In this document: in pieces, positions 35,274-46,639 of the stretch | How the letters are laid out: each line of letters begins with the position of its first letter | Numbering within the stretch: the stretch's first letter is position 1 | DNA from: Aurifilum marmelostoma | Lineage: Eukaryota; Ascomycota; Sordariomycetes; Diaporthales; Cryphonectriaceae | Length of the DNA stretch: 64,000 nt | Reading direction: 5' to 3' | Assembly: GCA_027559495.1 (NCBI GenBank) | Contig: JAMXSV010000003.1 | Span: 1,302,001-1,366,000 of the forward strand | Notes under the pieces: model-generated | Seen by the model: only the letters and a program-made list of their open reading frames with translations | Databases searched by the model: none | Told to the model about the DNA's origin: nothing | Translations under genes and position numbers: made by a program

Positions 35274-36265
35274 TGTGTCTTGTTGATGATATCTCCCTTA
35301 AGGATTGGCGATCAGAGGGTTGTGGTTGAAGGAGAGTGTGTGTATCTTGTAACAGAGAAGAATGTGGGCTGAAGCGACTGGCTTTATTCCGCTTGCCTGC
35401 AAGACGTGTAATGGTATTAGGGAGAAAGGAAAACTGGTCCAGCCGATGATGATGATGATGATGAGGATGACGACGAAGACGACGACGAGAAAATAGATTA
35501 GAGGGTCTTGGCGTAAGTAAAGTGAGAAAAAGAGAGAAAGGCAAGAAGAAAAAGCAAAGCCCAAGAGATGGAAAGTCGTGTGTGTATGTGTGAGAAAGCA
35601 ACAAGATGATACAAACCCCAGTTCGCCCACCTGGTCACCTTGGCTGGGGGGCTGGCCCTCGCCAAACAGGAGAGGCGCCGCAGCCCCCTCAAGGGATCGA
35701 AACTCGGCGGTTTCAGAGTTGCAGCAGACTTCGAATCATCCCACATTAGCTAAGCGCCGAGCCCACTGGTACCGCGTGCGCGATTCATCCCGTCTCGGTG
35801 GGCGTCGAGATGCTATTTGTCGGCTTCCTCCTCCACCCCTGAGTCGATCCTCAGGTCGTCTTCGTGACGATTGCGCGGCACGCTGGGGGATTTTTTCCTA
35901 TCCTTGGTCAAGGGATGGATGCAAGAACTTGAGAGGGAGTTGCAGTGGAGTGAGGTTCGCGGGCAGGGGTTTGGGCTTAGGTTATCCTCTACGGTCAGTA
36001 TGCATGGATAGCGGGTTAGGCCTTTAACCTAGAGCCTGCTTTAACCTAGAGCCTGTGGGCCTCGTGGTGGTTAGTGGACCCCTGTACATACCTTTTGCAG
36101 CTCAGCTTAGTCACCACTCTAGACTGAGACCCCTGTCGAAAATTTGGGCATTGGAAGATCGCGAGAGCTGCGGGTTGCTAGCGAAAAGCTCGGTTGGGAC
36201 ACACGACAACGCCCTCACGCGCCCCATTGCAAGCGACCCACGGCCCGCCCCGACAGACGGCAGTC
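35274..36265. promoter_or_regulatory. Divergent region before uS5m
   Basis: About 1 kb between divergent genes. CT-rich on the minus strand up to 35620, likely the leader of the small membrane protein gene. Holds a tandem 17-bp duplication 210 bases before the uS5m start. Confidence 0.5.
36022..36055 (+). repeat. Perfect 17-bp tandem duplication
   Basis: CTTTAACCTAGAGCCTG occurs twice back to back (36022-36038 and 36039-36055) in the uS5m promoter region. Confidence 0.95.
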
Positions 36266-37938
36266 ATGAGTGTGGCAACACCAGCTGCCAGTCGCCTGCT
36301 CTGTAGGTCGCTGGCAGCCAATTCGGCCAAGACTTCGAGCCGTGCACTCGCTGCCTCGAGAGCGGCAGCAGCACCACCGTCGTCACCTTCACCATGCCAC
36401 CACCACCAGCGGCACCAGCTCCATACGACCTCGCCGCTCGCCGGCCGAAGGAAGCGCTCGCCTTTTCGGAATGTCAAGGCTGAGAAGATGGGCCTGCTGG
36501 ATCCGGAGCGGCCCGAGGTGATGCAGAATTTCAAGAACAATATCTCGGCCGACTACGACGACGCGGACCTCGAGGCGCTGCGCAGGCGGTACACCCCCGA
36601 GCAGCTCGAGGCGCTGCAGCTGGGCGAGAGCGTCGTGTCGGCCGAGGACCTCGTGGTCCAGGGCCGGTTGCGCAACGATCCCTACCGCATGATGTACCAC
36701 GACGACTTCGCGACGGTGCGGCCCCACGTGGACAAGCGGGTGCGGAGTGGCCAGCCCGTGGACACATCGGCGCGTTTTATGACGCCGGATGAGTTTGGCG
36801 ACGACTTCCTCGAGTTCGTCCGCGAGCTCGACGTGCAGCACGGCGAGAGCAAGGACGTCATCGACATGGAGAAGGCCTTGGATCTGTACGAGGAGATGCG
36901 GAGCAAGATGCTGAGCAAGGGCGATGGCAAGCCACCGACGAGGCGTGAGCTGATCGAGGCCATGGACCGTATCATTGGCACTCCGGAGATGTCGGACCTC
37001 TCTGATCTCGTGAAGAGGAGAAATGCCGAGGAGACGGAGCAGGCAGAACCTGACGAGGAACCGGCTCCTGAGGACGGGAGTATCAGTGAGGCGGACATCA
37101 AGGCAGGTGCCATGACGGAGCTGACCACGTACAAGTACCTGATGGAGCGCAACTCAATGACGGGCTTTGACGGTGGTATCAACGACACGGCGCTCGCGCC
37201 TGAGCTGCCCGAGAAGATCCCCGGCGTGGCGGGCCTGTACAAGCAGCAGATGGACGATCTGGACGCGATGCTCGACCCTGAGGGCAAGTACCAGGAGCTC
37301 AAGAGGCAGACGGGCATGAGCACCAAGGAGATCATCAACATCTTCAACAGGCACTGCAAGGTCCTCGTCCGGCGGTACGTCTCGAACCAGACGCGTCTGG
37401 GCAAGATCCGCAGCTCCTATGTGCTCGCCATCGCGGGCAACGAGAACGGCCGGCTGGGCATGGGCGAGGCCAAGTCGGTCGAGACCGAAACGGCGACTCA
37501 GAAGGCCAAGCTGATGGCCATCCGGAACATGCAGCCCATCCGGAGATATGAGAACAGAACCATATACGGTGACGTGGTAGGCAAGGTCGGAGCCACCGTT
37601 GTGAACCTCTACGCGCGACCACCTGGTATGTTGCATCTGGCCTCTCCATGAGGTTTATTCAAACGATGCTTCTCATTCAAGACCATACAATCGGATCTAT
37701 GCTGACAAGGCTGACAGGATTCGGCCTCCGTGTTTCCCACCGCTTCTTCGAGATGGCTCGAGCTGCAGGTATCTCGGACCTGGCAGCCAAGATGCCCCGG
37801 TCCCGCAACCCCATGAACTCTGTCAAGGCCTGCTTCCAGGCACTGACCAACCAGCCAGATCCCGAGCAGATCGCCCGAGGCAGAGGCAGGAAGCTCGTCG
37901 ATGCGAGAAAGGTGTACTATGGTGGTGCCGTACATTAG
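36266..37938 (+). CDS. MRPS5: Mitochondrial small ribosomal subunit protein uS5m (Mrps5)
   Basis: Two exons, 36266-37625 and 37718-37938, split Gly codon, intron 92 nt; about 526 residues. The S5 RNA-binding domain begins near residue 385 (KIRSSYVLAIAGNENGRLGMGEAKS) and the C-terminal S5 domain follows across the intron (GFGLRVSHRFFEMARAAGISDL). uS5 sits at the mRNA entry and decoding side of the small subunit and affects fidelity. The N-terminus is a mitochondrial presequence rich in Arg, Ser and Ala, followed by RRKRSPFRNVKAEKMG. The long region of residues 80-370 is a fungal mitochondrial extension, much larger than in bacterial S5. The ATG at 36266 is preferred over an in-frame one at 36194, which would put a Pro-rich leader before the presequence. 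Confidence 0.93.
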
Positions 37939-38238
37939 ACAAGACAGCAAATCTGTACAAATCTTTGTCACATCTGAGTGGGCCGTTGTTCGTCGGGCTC
38001 CCCTCCTCGCCTCACTCTATGAATGTGTTCCACGTCATCGCCCACGCTATCCTTGCCTGGAGATCATGTCGCTTCAGGCTGTAGAGTATGTTGCGCTCGG
38101 TGACCCCTCATAGATCATCTAGGCGTCATGCCTCCTCTCTAGCGGCTCTACTCGCCATGTAGTGACTCGGCAAAGTAGTCTCGTGCCGCGAAAGAGAACG
38201 TCTTGTGCTTGCGTAGGATTTTTTTGTCATGTTGCTGT

Positions 38239-38628
38239 TCATTGCTGCGCCTGGTTGCCCCAGTCCAACTCTTGCTGCAATACGATGCTGTAGACACTCG
38301 TCTTGAGAAGCGTGAAGACGAGGCTCGTCTTGCGCTCGAGTTCGCGCAGGCCGTCGAGGATCTCGGTCGTTGGCTGGGCTGCCATTGTGTCGAGAATAGA
38401 GGCGAGCTGTATAAAGGGACGACATCAGCAATATACAGACACAGGTGTCTGGGGTTTCAATCACGGCGAACGAAAGTCCTGTCCAGACTTGAATTCGAGC
38501 CCCAGGGGCGGGGACCGATTATCATCTACCTTCTTCATGTTATCTGCCAGTCGCACATATTCGTCAATGACCTCCTGCTCCGTGGACGAGAGCTCCTCGC
38601 CTGGCGAGAGCATAGCGTGGTCATCCAT
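38239..38628 (-). CDS. DAD3: DASH/Dam1 complex subunit Dad3
   Basis: Two short exons, 38530-38628 and 38239-38406, phase 0, intron 123 nt; 88 residues. Neither exon is long enough to stand out as an open frame. Exon 1 ends SSTEQEVIDEYVRLADNMKK and exon 2 continues LASILDTMAAQPTTEILDGL, then RELERKTSLVFTLLKTSVYS. This is the conserved Dad3 core. The DASH complex forms rings or patches on spindle microtubules and couples kinetochores to them. Length and the near-continuous match make the call safe. It converges on uS5m (300 bases between stops) and diverges from the probable COG subunit gene. Confidence 0.93.
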
Positions 38629-39042
38629 TGTATTGAGCGTTGATGGTAGATTTGTTTGTGGTGAGGTGAAGTCGCGTATTGAGGAGTTGAGAGACGCGTC
38701 GCAACGAGGTAGACAAAGATAGAGAGGGAAAGAGCGGGCCAGTTCTGACGTGGGGTAACTGCCTTTTGGCGGAACACAGGCCCACCTATGGCTTTACGCG
38801 CAAGGGAACAAAAGATACTTCTTGCTCCGCCAGTCGCTGGCTTAAGGATAAGTACCCCCAAGTACATACCAATTGACAACTCCCTGACCTGGCATCTCTC
38901 ACTCACTCACTCTTCAGTTGCTCTTCAAACTCACAGCATACCATCATCTTACCGCCTTTACTTCACCTGAAGAGTCGTATAGTTATGCAGCACATGTGTC
39001 TCTGAGTTCCGATCGTCCTCCCTCCCCCCCCCTCCAGCAGAG
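38629..39042. promoter_or_regulatory. Short divergent promoter region
   Basis: 414 bases between the divergent starts of DAD3 and the probable COG subunit gene. No clear core element. Confidence 0.5.
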
Positions 39043-40353
39043 ATGTCCTGGGATTCCAAGACCGCCTCAAGGCGCAGGCAAAACTCCAGCGCTGCCTCGA
39101 CACGCTCACGAGGCCTCTCACTGCACATGCGCAATGCCTCAAAGTCCATCACCAACCCTCCACAACCACCCGTCAAGATCGACCCAAAGTCGGCCCACAC
39201 CTCCGACCCCTTCCTGCAGTCCTTCCTGTCGCCGGCCTTTGATGCAGCAGAGTACCTCAACTCCACCCTGCCGCCCCTGCAAGGCTCGACAACATCCTCC
39301 TCCTTCCCACGAACAACCACCACGACGGCGCCCGCCCCCTTAGCCGACCTGTCGACAGATGCCCAGACCCTCGTCACGCAGCTGAACGCCCACACAACAA
39401 GGTTGACGGGCACGCTGACCCAGCTTACGGAGGACATTCTGCGCTCCGGCAGCCGGCTGGCATACGAGGTCGAGCTGCTGCGCGGCGAGACCCTCAGCCT
39501 TTCCGAGGCGCTGGCCGAGGGGCCCCTGCGTGCCGACCTGGAGCGTTTCGTCCCGGCAGGTCTCGTGAGCGGCGCCACGGCTGCGAGCACGCGGCGTGCA
39601 TCGCTCGTGAGCAACAGTGTCGGCGGGCCGACGGCAACCACACCTGCGCCGGACGCAGATCCTTTCCCTGTGCCGCCCACTCCGGCGGCGGCGGCGGCGG
39701 GCGCGGCGGAAGGTGTCACCGAAGGAGAGGACGAACCCCCCTACATCTCGCAGCTGCGCACGTTGACGCTTGTGCGTGCCCGGCTTGATGCCGTCATCAA
39801 GACGTTCGGCGAGGCGATGGAGTTTGTCTTCCCGCCGAGCGAGATCTCCGTCTCGTCTGGGTTCTTATCCGTGTCGGCGCCTGATTTCCCGGACCGGCAT
39901 TCGAGCAGTGCGGAACAGGTCAGCATAGAGGACCGGGGCCAGCAGGTGCTGCGCCGGATTCGGGAGGAGATCTCGGGCTTGCTGAAGGCTGGCGCCGGGC
40001 CGGGGGGTAGTTACCAGGAGAGGCTAAAGGGCGTCGAGGATGCGACCCGCAGGGTGGAGGAGATCAAGACGCTGAGTGTGGTGTGGAAGGGCACGGCTGA
40101 GGAGAAAGGCAGGCAGCGATTTCTGGACAGTCTGTCGAAGATGGTGGAGGACAGGCACCGGGAGCTCATGAGAGAGGTAGACAGCCAGCAGCAGCAGCAG
40201 CAGCAGCAACAGCAAGCAAAGAGTAAACAGGATGAAGCTGGCTCGAGGGAGCAGGCAAGTGCACCGGCAGACGCGGCGACGATCGAGTCGAGAGGTCCGC
40301 TCGGTGGGTATGGGTTCATGAACCAGTGGCAGAAAATAAGAGGTGGTCTGTGA
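39043..40353 (+). CDS. Probable conserved oligomeric Golgi (COG) complex subunit, Cog7-like
   Basis: Intronless, 436 residues. N-terminus basic and Ser-rich, then DPFLQSFLSPAFDAAEYLNS, the type of opening shared by COG subunits that place a short conserved helix before a long helical rod. Helices follow: LVTQLNAHTTRLTGTLTQLT and ILRSGSRLAYEVELLRGETL. A variable Pro/Ala insert with a poly-Ala run comes next, then the strongly conserved segment LRTLTLVRARLDAVIKTFGE with AMEFVFPPSE. COG tethers retrograde vesicles at the Golgi and keeps glycosylation enzymes in place. The C-terminus has a Gln run coded by CAG. I recall this fungal family as Cog7; Cog5 is the main alternative, and the assignment is from memory. 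Confidence 0.6.
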   Translation: MSWDSKTASRRRQNSSAASTRSRGLSLHMRNASKSITNPPQPPVKIDPKSAHTSDPFLQSFLSPAFDAAEYLNSTLPPLQGSTTSSSFPRTTTTTAPAPLADLSTDAQTLVTQLNAHTTRLTGTLTQLTEDILRSGSRLAYEVELLRGETLSLSEALAEGPLRADLERFVPAGLVSGATAASTRRASLVSNSVGGPTATTPAPDADPFPVPPTPAAAAAGAAEGVTEGEDEPPYISQLRTLTLVRARLDAVIKTFGEAMEFVFPPSEISVSSGFLSVSAPDFPDRHSSSAEQVSIEDRGQQVLRRIREEISGLLKAGAGPGGSYQERLKGVEDATRRVEEIKTLSVVWKGTAEEKGRQRFLDSLSKMVEDRHRELMREVDSQQQQQQQQQQAKSKQDEAGSREQASAPADAATIESRGPLGGYGFMNQWQKIRGGL

Positions 40354-40841
40354 GAACGCGAGGGGCTCTGAACTAGGTAGACATGGAAAGAGAAAGAGAG
40401 GCAGTGTGGCCTGTGAGCCACATGACCCAGGCGATACCGCCTTGCCTCAACAACCATCTACCATATTGCCTACATTTGGGATGTAGCTACGCAACTCTCA
40501 GCCCCTGACCAGAACGTAACGGTCAATGTTATTTCACGTCCATGAAGTATTCAGAACAATTTCGTCTCCCTGAATAGATGCTGGCTGGCTCTCGTCTGCA
40601 GTCTCATTGCCTTGGCAGCCTTGCATGTTGGAAGATTGAACGCCAGATCCATGTAGTCTCCTAGTGCAGCAGCCTTTCATGCACATCAAAACCCAAACCT
40701 ACAATTCCCAATCCCGCAGCCCTGCCAACCGAAAGCCTCGTACAACTCCGATCTCTGCCCACTAATTTTCTTTGTTCCCTTCGGAGGTGTGTGATAAAAG
40801 GTACTCACCGCTGTCGTGATTCTCAAGGATCGTGTAAGCAC
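40354..40841. other. Convergent intergenic
   Basis: 488 bases between two converging genes; no gene or structured element seen. Confidence 0.6.
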
Positions 40842-42376
40842 TCACTTCTCGTGGTCCTTGAGCGAATTGATGCGTTTCTTCAGAAACTCAAAGGACGAGA
40901 AGAATACTGCGTTCACCGCGCAGGATCGGCCCATCGACACGCCCAGTCCTCGATACATGTGTCTCCGGAAGAACTCGATCTTCACGGGAGGCACCTTCTG
41001 GCCTCTGGAGTACATCAGACAATTTCGTTGGTAGATACTCTTTGCAGAGTCAATTGGGTCTGCACAATCAGATGTTAGTTTTTTGACGACTTGTGAGACC
41101 GGAGTCTACAGTGTACCCACATATCATTGCCCAGGACACGATACCGCAAAGACCACCCGCTACGAGGACTGCCAGAGGGTTGGAGTGGGTACCGTCGCCA
41201 CCAAAAGTCGTCAAGAGCTGCTTGCTGCTCTCGTAGGTCATGAAGTAGATGCCGGTTCCCAGCGAGTCCCTCACTGCAGCAACGGTCAGTCCAAGTAATA
41301 ATATGCTTGAGAGAGGTATTTGAGTCTCCCTCTAGTGATTTTATCACTTCACTCCACCCAGGAGAAGAGGGAGGAGGAGGACAGGGCAGCCGAATTCAAT
41401 CACGTACGCAGATGTAGATTGAATCCGGTGTACAGGCCAAAGGGCCCGCGGTGCCGCATGATATTTGCCATTGTCTTGAGTGTTCCTTTGTTCTGGTATG
41501 TTGCAGCAATCTTGTAACTCTCGGGACGAGGGCAGTTTTTACGGTCGGCGAGGAGGACAGACACTTGAGCGCTCAATTTCGTGAGCTCGAACGGGCCTAT
41601 CACGCATCAGCGCCTCAGAACGACTGCGACAGCAGAAGAAGCATAGACCCAAGACGTAGGACCGACAGAGGGGATGCTTACATGCGATCAATGTAATACA
41701 AGAACCAGCCGTAGCGCCCGCCGCACCGAAACAAGCGACTGAAGTCAGGTTCGGATAAGTCCCCTTCTTGTTGACATGGCCGAGTACGTCAATGTCGAAA
41801 TTCCTCTTGAGCCAAGCCGAGTATACGTATTTTGATCGTTGATAAATCGAGAAGGAGACGGTTCGGACCAGAGTGATGCTTGCCAAGGGGGCAGTCACAC
41901 CTGAAGACGCGGTCAGAGAGATGAAATGTCAGCGGATTGATCTCTATATATTGTGTGACAAGGCGAGGAAAGAGGCGCGCCCAGTGAGGTGGGATGTTCA
42001 TAGCCTTACCCCGAAAGAAGCCCCTCAATTTCTCGGTCTGGTAGGTATGCCGTACGCAGTCTACGAATCCAGAATACTTGTAGGTCTGCATCCGCGTCTT
42101 GACGCTGTCGAGGGGAAAAGTCGCCAGGGTGGACAGGACACTGGAGCAACTGGCTGCGACCTCTACCCTGTACCGCTTGATGAACCTCGTGTGGTCGTGG
42201 GAGAAGGGCAGCTTGGCCCCTGCCTGGGCGCCTGTGGTGCTGTCTGCTACTGATGCATGTTTCTCGCCCCTGCTGGCCGTATTGCCGCCGCCGCTGCTGC
42301 TACTGCCTTGTGAAGGCATGGTCGGTGGCTGGAGCTTGATACCATCTTGGTGGAGGGGTTTCAGCTCAGCCGGCAT
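40842..42376 (-). CDS. Mitochondrial carrier family (SLC25) protein
   Basis: Five exons: 42010-42376, 41682-41900, 41408-41596, 41121-41273 and 40842-41059; about 381 residues, all phases consistent. Three carrier repeats are visible by their Px[DE]xx[KR] signatures: FPLDSVKTRMQ, PFELTKLSAQ and YPIDSAKSIYQ. The third is created only by the last splice, which confirms it. Second halves of the repeats include FFRGVTAPLAS, GLYTGFNLHLLRDSLGTGIY and MYRGLGVSMGRSC. The protein would sit in the mitochondrial inner membrane and exchange a metabolite; the residues visible do not settle the substrate. It differs from most carriers by a polar Ser/Gly-rich N-terminus of about 60 residues. A later ATG at 42319 could also serve as start. 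Confidence 0.88.
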
Positions 42377-44031
42377 GCTCTCTGGCAGTAATAGGCCCTG
42401 TAATGCAGCCGCCTCTAGACGATGGTCCCAGGAACTGAGACCAAAGCCGTCGATGCGGTCGCGATACGGCCAATTGCCAGCAGGAGGAGTTCCATGAAGG
42501 GACCCCTCTACGCGTAGGTTGTAGACAGTCGTCAGGTACGGCTCTCGGTGTCGATCTAGATGGCGAGCAGGACGTCGTATTGGACTTGGGTCTGGGTGGA
42601 TGGGATGGGATGGGGTTCGGAAGAGGGAGGATGGTAGGGGAGGCCAGGCGTGAAGCTCAAGATGCTGGTGCAGAAGTAGGAAGGGGGACCAAAATGCTGC
42701 TAGTGGGCGTTATCATTATCACATCCCATTTGGTACCACGGCACCCTACGCTGTGTGTGCAGTGACTAGTGGTAAGTGGTGATGGCAGAGAGTACGCACA
42801 CACGCACTGCTGCTCCCGTGGTTTGAGACCCTTCGACCCCGCAATAACGGGACGTGCACAAAGAAGTCATGCTAGTGGACCGACAGTGGAGCACGTCTGA
42901 AGCTCCTCAGGCGGCCGGCGCTGATTCGCTAATTCCTAACCCCCTCCCCCCCTCCCCCCTCACCGTGGCCCCCTGTAGCATACTATGGTAGCTGTATGCC
43001 TGCGCTCCCCCGCAGGTGACGACAGTGCTATAGCACGCCTGTCTGTTTCTTTTGTCTCCCCTACCTGCTGGACTTACTGGCCCTCTCTCTACTCAACCTT
43101 AAAAACCAAAATAGCCCGTACCCAGCGACCCATCGAGCGGCCAAGGTCCACCGACCGCCCGCCCTTCTACCGCCAAGTTAATAAAAACCACACCATTCTC
43201 GTCCCGTATTGAAACCCGTGCAACAGCACAACATTCAATAGTCAGGACGGAATCTGCCCAGGGCAGCCAGGGTCATATGCCGGCTCTCCTGATGTTGAGG
43301 GCTCGTCCCGAGATGGCGTGGCAGCTGGAGGCATCTGCTTCTGCTTTGACCCAAGCCTGTCGCACCGCACAATGCAGCTCGCCGAATTGGGCACAGGGTT
43401 GATCATGATTTGTGCTGCGAGCAAGGGCTGGTCATGCAAGAGATGCCGGCTGTGGGGGGAGGCCTGCAAGTGCCTCCGCTGTTGGAGTGCACACCACAGC
43501 ACCACTTCTCCTCGGCACAAGCACGCTGCTTACTGCACGAAATCTGACTGGACGAGATTGGCCAGACGTCATCGAGCGGCAATTCGACTCGTCAGAAACC
43601 CCAAAGCGTACCATGATGAGCAACAGGACTGTCATGGGAATGACTGCTGAGGACATCTCGATCAGCGAGGAGTGGTCATTCCAAGGATACAAGGCAACAT
43701 ACTGTGGCCTCGACTCTCGAATACGCCCTCTTCAGGTTTGAGGGCGTGCTTCTCTGCGCGACCTGAAGCCTTTTCTGATCGTGATCCACGCTATGCAGCA
43801 CCATTCGAGCCGAATCGGATTGGTAACATCACCTACTGTGTACCACGAATCTCAATACCGGGGGGAACGTCGACATTGCTTTCTTTGGCTTTGCTTCTGT
43901 TTCTTCTCCTTCTTTTCTCCTAACCACTTTGGAGACCTGAGTCGCAGCGAGCCACCAAAAGGCCGTGCTTGAAACAGCGAAAGCAAGTATGGTACATTTC
44001 TGCAGGAAATCCCGTTCATACTCAGACCTTT
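42377..44031. other. Intergenic border of the accessory segment
   Basis: About 1.65 kb without a supported gene. Includes mixed C-rich sequence at 42942-42961. Several 60-110-codon frames lack ATG context, domains or splice partners. Confidence 0.55.
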
Positions 44032-45948
44032 CTAGTATTCATTCGCTACCCTTCTCTGCAAACTGAGCCATCCAGGGTTCTGGAAGAAATTCCTCGCGCC
44101 AGGCTGTTGACGAGAGGCCGGAACAGGAGCCGGCGGCCGAAGGGTTATAACTTTCCTCGAGGACTTGGTCGATGCCGCTGCAGGCTGTGACGAAAGGCCA
44201 GATCCAAGGAGGAGGGCTTTGACAGTGCAGTTCTCCTCCGAAACGCTGTTGATGATATCTTGCAGTACGATGCCGAGCCTCTCCAGCTGGCTCGTGTTGT
44301 CGGTGGTCTGGACGGCATCCTCTGCATCCACAACAATGTAGCAGTAACTCAGCTGCACAAGGACCAGGCGCAAGAGCTCCATCATCTGATCCTCGTTGGT
44401 GCGACTAAGGTTGCCATCCAGACAGCCGGCTACTCTGGCAGGATCGAGCTCGTATAGCTGCCAAACTAGGCTGCTCAGCATTCCGGCTACAGTGAACGGC
44501 TCATCTCTGTCGGAAAGGTACCAGCAGATCCACTTGACTTTGGGCTGGAGGATGCCACCAATCAGCTCCGATGCTATCTCTCTGCCTCGCAAGGCATCAA
44601 CAACCAATAGTGTTGCTTCTGACGATTCGATCCAGTCGCCAATACCCTTGATCAGGGTAACGATGTCTTGAGCTTGCATGGCCCATGGCCGTCTCGCTCT
44701 GCTGATGCTCCGTTCCCTGATCAGAGCCTTGGATGGCAGGACGCGAGGCTTGAGGGCTTCGAGCTCCGTCCTGAATTCGATCCCGCGCACGCGAGCTTGG
44801 ATGTCACCAGAACGCCGCTCCGTGACCTGGGACTTGTCACAAATTACGGACAGCATGTCCAGCATGGCTGGGTCATGAATGTCAGTCAATACGCCGCGCA
44901 GATATCGCGAAGGATAAACGGATGAAAACGCACCTTTTTGGTCCTGGCGGATCTCTGACACCCCTGCAGACATATGACCTTGCCATGAGTGCAGATCCGG
45001 TAACTGGCAGGAGACGATGTCGTAGGTCTTCCTCAGCTCAACTTGCATCGATGAACGGGCCGCCCCGTCCATGATTGCGGCGCAGCTTTTAATCTTGGCA
45101 ACAGTTTCTTTGAGCCCAGACTCAAACGGGCTCACAATGGCTGTTATCGCGCGGTGAAGGGACGACGAGTACCACTTGATGGCGGGCCTAAAGAAGATCA
45201 AGATCTGCTCATACAGCTCCGCCACGGCCCCCTTGACATAGTTGTTCTGGTACAGCTCCGCATTGAGGTGCGCTCGGGGCAGCAGGTTACCGATGTACAC
45301 CAGAGCGTCCATGTATTCAGCCATGTGCTTGGCATAGTTCATCACAGCCTGCAACCAGGATCAGTTCATTGTCTCGATATGTCTCGCATCGGAGGCACTT
45401 TCTCCGATCGACATTTGAGATTCCCGGGAAGGAGACCAGTTTCTCTCCCGGCTTTGACACGCACCATCAGGATGAATTTGATACTTCCCCAGACCAGGCT
45501 CACATATTGCGGTGTCTGCTGGGCAAGCATGTCCAGCGCGGTTCCGTAGTGAACCAAGACCGAGGAGAACTTGCGCAGGCCGTTCCTAGCCTTCTCGAAC
45601 CTGACCTCGTCCTTATACTTCTGCTCGAGCTGTTGGACCTCGTTGTAGACCTCTTCTATGGTGTTCAGCTTGTCGAGCCAGGAGAGAACCTGGTCTTTTC
45701 CCTGGAACTTTTCCTTCAGGTTTGCAATAGCCTCATCGTGCGCCTCTTTGACGATGTCTCGCGTGCTGTAACGGTGTCAGGTACAGACTGATTGTGGGGG
45801 AAACGAAGGCTTCAAAGTACCCTGCTGCTTCCCCTGTCCATTTCTGCACAGCATTATTGGGGGCCGGGTGAAACGAGTGCAGTTGTTGAGGAAAAGCCAA
45901 CGCTGTAGACTCATTCCCTCGACTCTGCTTCGGTTTTTCGGAACTCAT
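44032..45948 (-). CDS. STAND/NLR-like protein with DUF7708-type N-terminus and degenerate NACHT
   Basis: Exons 45821-45948, 45465-45765 and 45348 onward to 44032; about 581 residues. An in-frame 66-nt stretch (44868-44933) has intron borders and may also be spliced, giving 559. The N-terminal helical part (LEQKYKDEVRFEKARNGL, YGTALDMLAQQTPQYVSLVW, GSIKFILM joined to AVMNYAKHMAEYMDAL) is the type found before NACHT domains in fungal NLR-like proteins. The NACHT-like part keeps core strands and a Walker-B-like CYIVVDAEDAV, but the P-loop position reads LLVVDALRGREIASE, with no GxxGxGK[ST]. It probably cannot bind nucleotide in the usual way. The protein stops before any ANK, TPR or WD repeats. 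Fungal NLRs act in self/non-self recognition; a role here is inference. Divergent to the AAA gene. Confidence 0.75.
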
Positions 45949-46639
45949 GACGTGGACCCTGTAAAAGATCGAAGAACCACAAATTGTGCTGCTGCGGGCT
46001 CTTCTTGAGGTTGGTTCGCAGACTGCGCAGGTCTATCTGACAGTGCATTTCATGAGGCAGATCGTTCTCTTCTCGAACAGCCGGGGGTCACGACTTGCAA
46101 TGCGAACATTCGGAAGCGATTTGAAGGTATCAGAACTGAGAGGTAGTAGGCCGAAGAAGGAACCAGGCTGGATGGTCGTGGCATGAGAGAGTTCATAGGA
46201 ATCGGGTGAGTGATTGCGCGCAGTGGAGGCGGAGCAGAAGAACAGCCTGCATCTGCATCTGTTTTAGAGCCTCTTCAGCCACCAAGCTTCCTTGTGCACA
46301 TTGGCTGTAAACAGCTAAACCTTTTTACACTTCATAGACCTCGAGGGCAGGTCTCCATCCAGAATTCGCGGTTGTGGCGGCTGACTTGCATATGCAAGCC
46401 CCACAGCGAAGCAGAGGGCGCCAGAGGGATTCTGTTGGCGGTTAGATCTACCTCCTGGCCTCCTTACAGGTCAATGCCGGGGGCTGTGCTGCTGACGGAA
46501 CATGCACAACCAGCTCTCGCTCTGGTATCACCTTGATATTCTTCTTTAGGCGCTCACATTCAAGCCCACGACAATTTCGCGTTGGTTTCTGGACAGAGCT
46601 CTTGACTTGTCGCGAAAAAGCATTTACAGACAAACCACC
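45949..46639. promoter_or_regulatory. Divergent promoter region between NLR-like and AAA genes
   Basis: 691 bases shared by two divergent accessory genes. No clear TATA box. Head-to-head layout would allow joint control. Confidence 0.5.

Noticed and set aside
35680..35760. tRNA-like A and B boxes on the minus strand (TAGCTAATGTGG, GTTTCGATCC)
   Set aside because: The T-arm lacks the usual G before TTC, and the two ends of the candidate do not pair into an acceptor stem.
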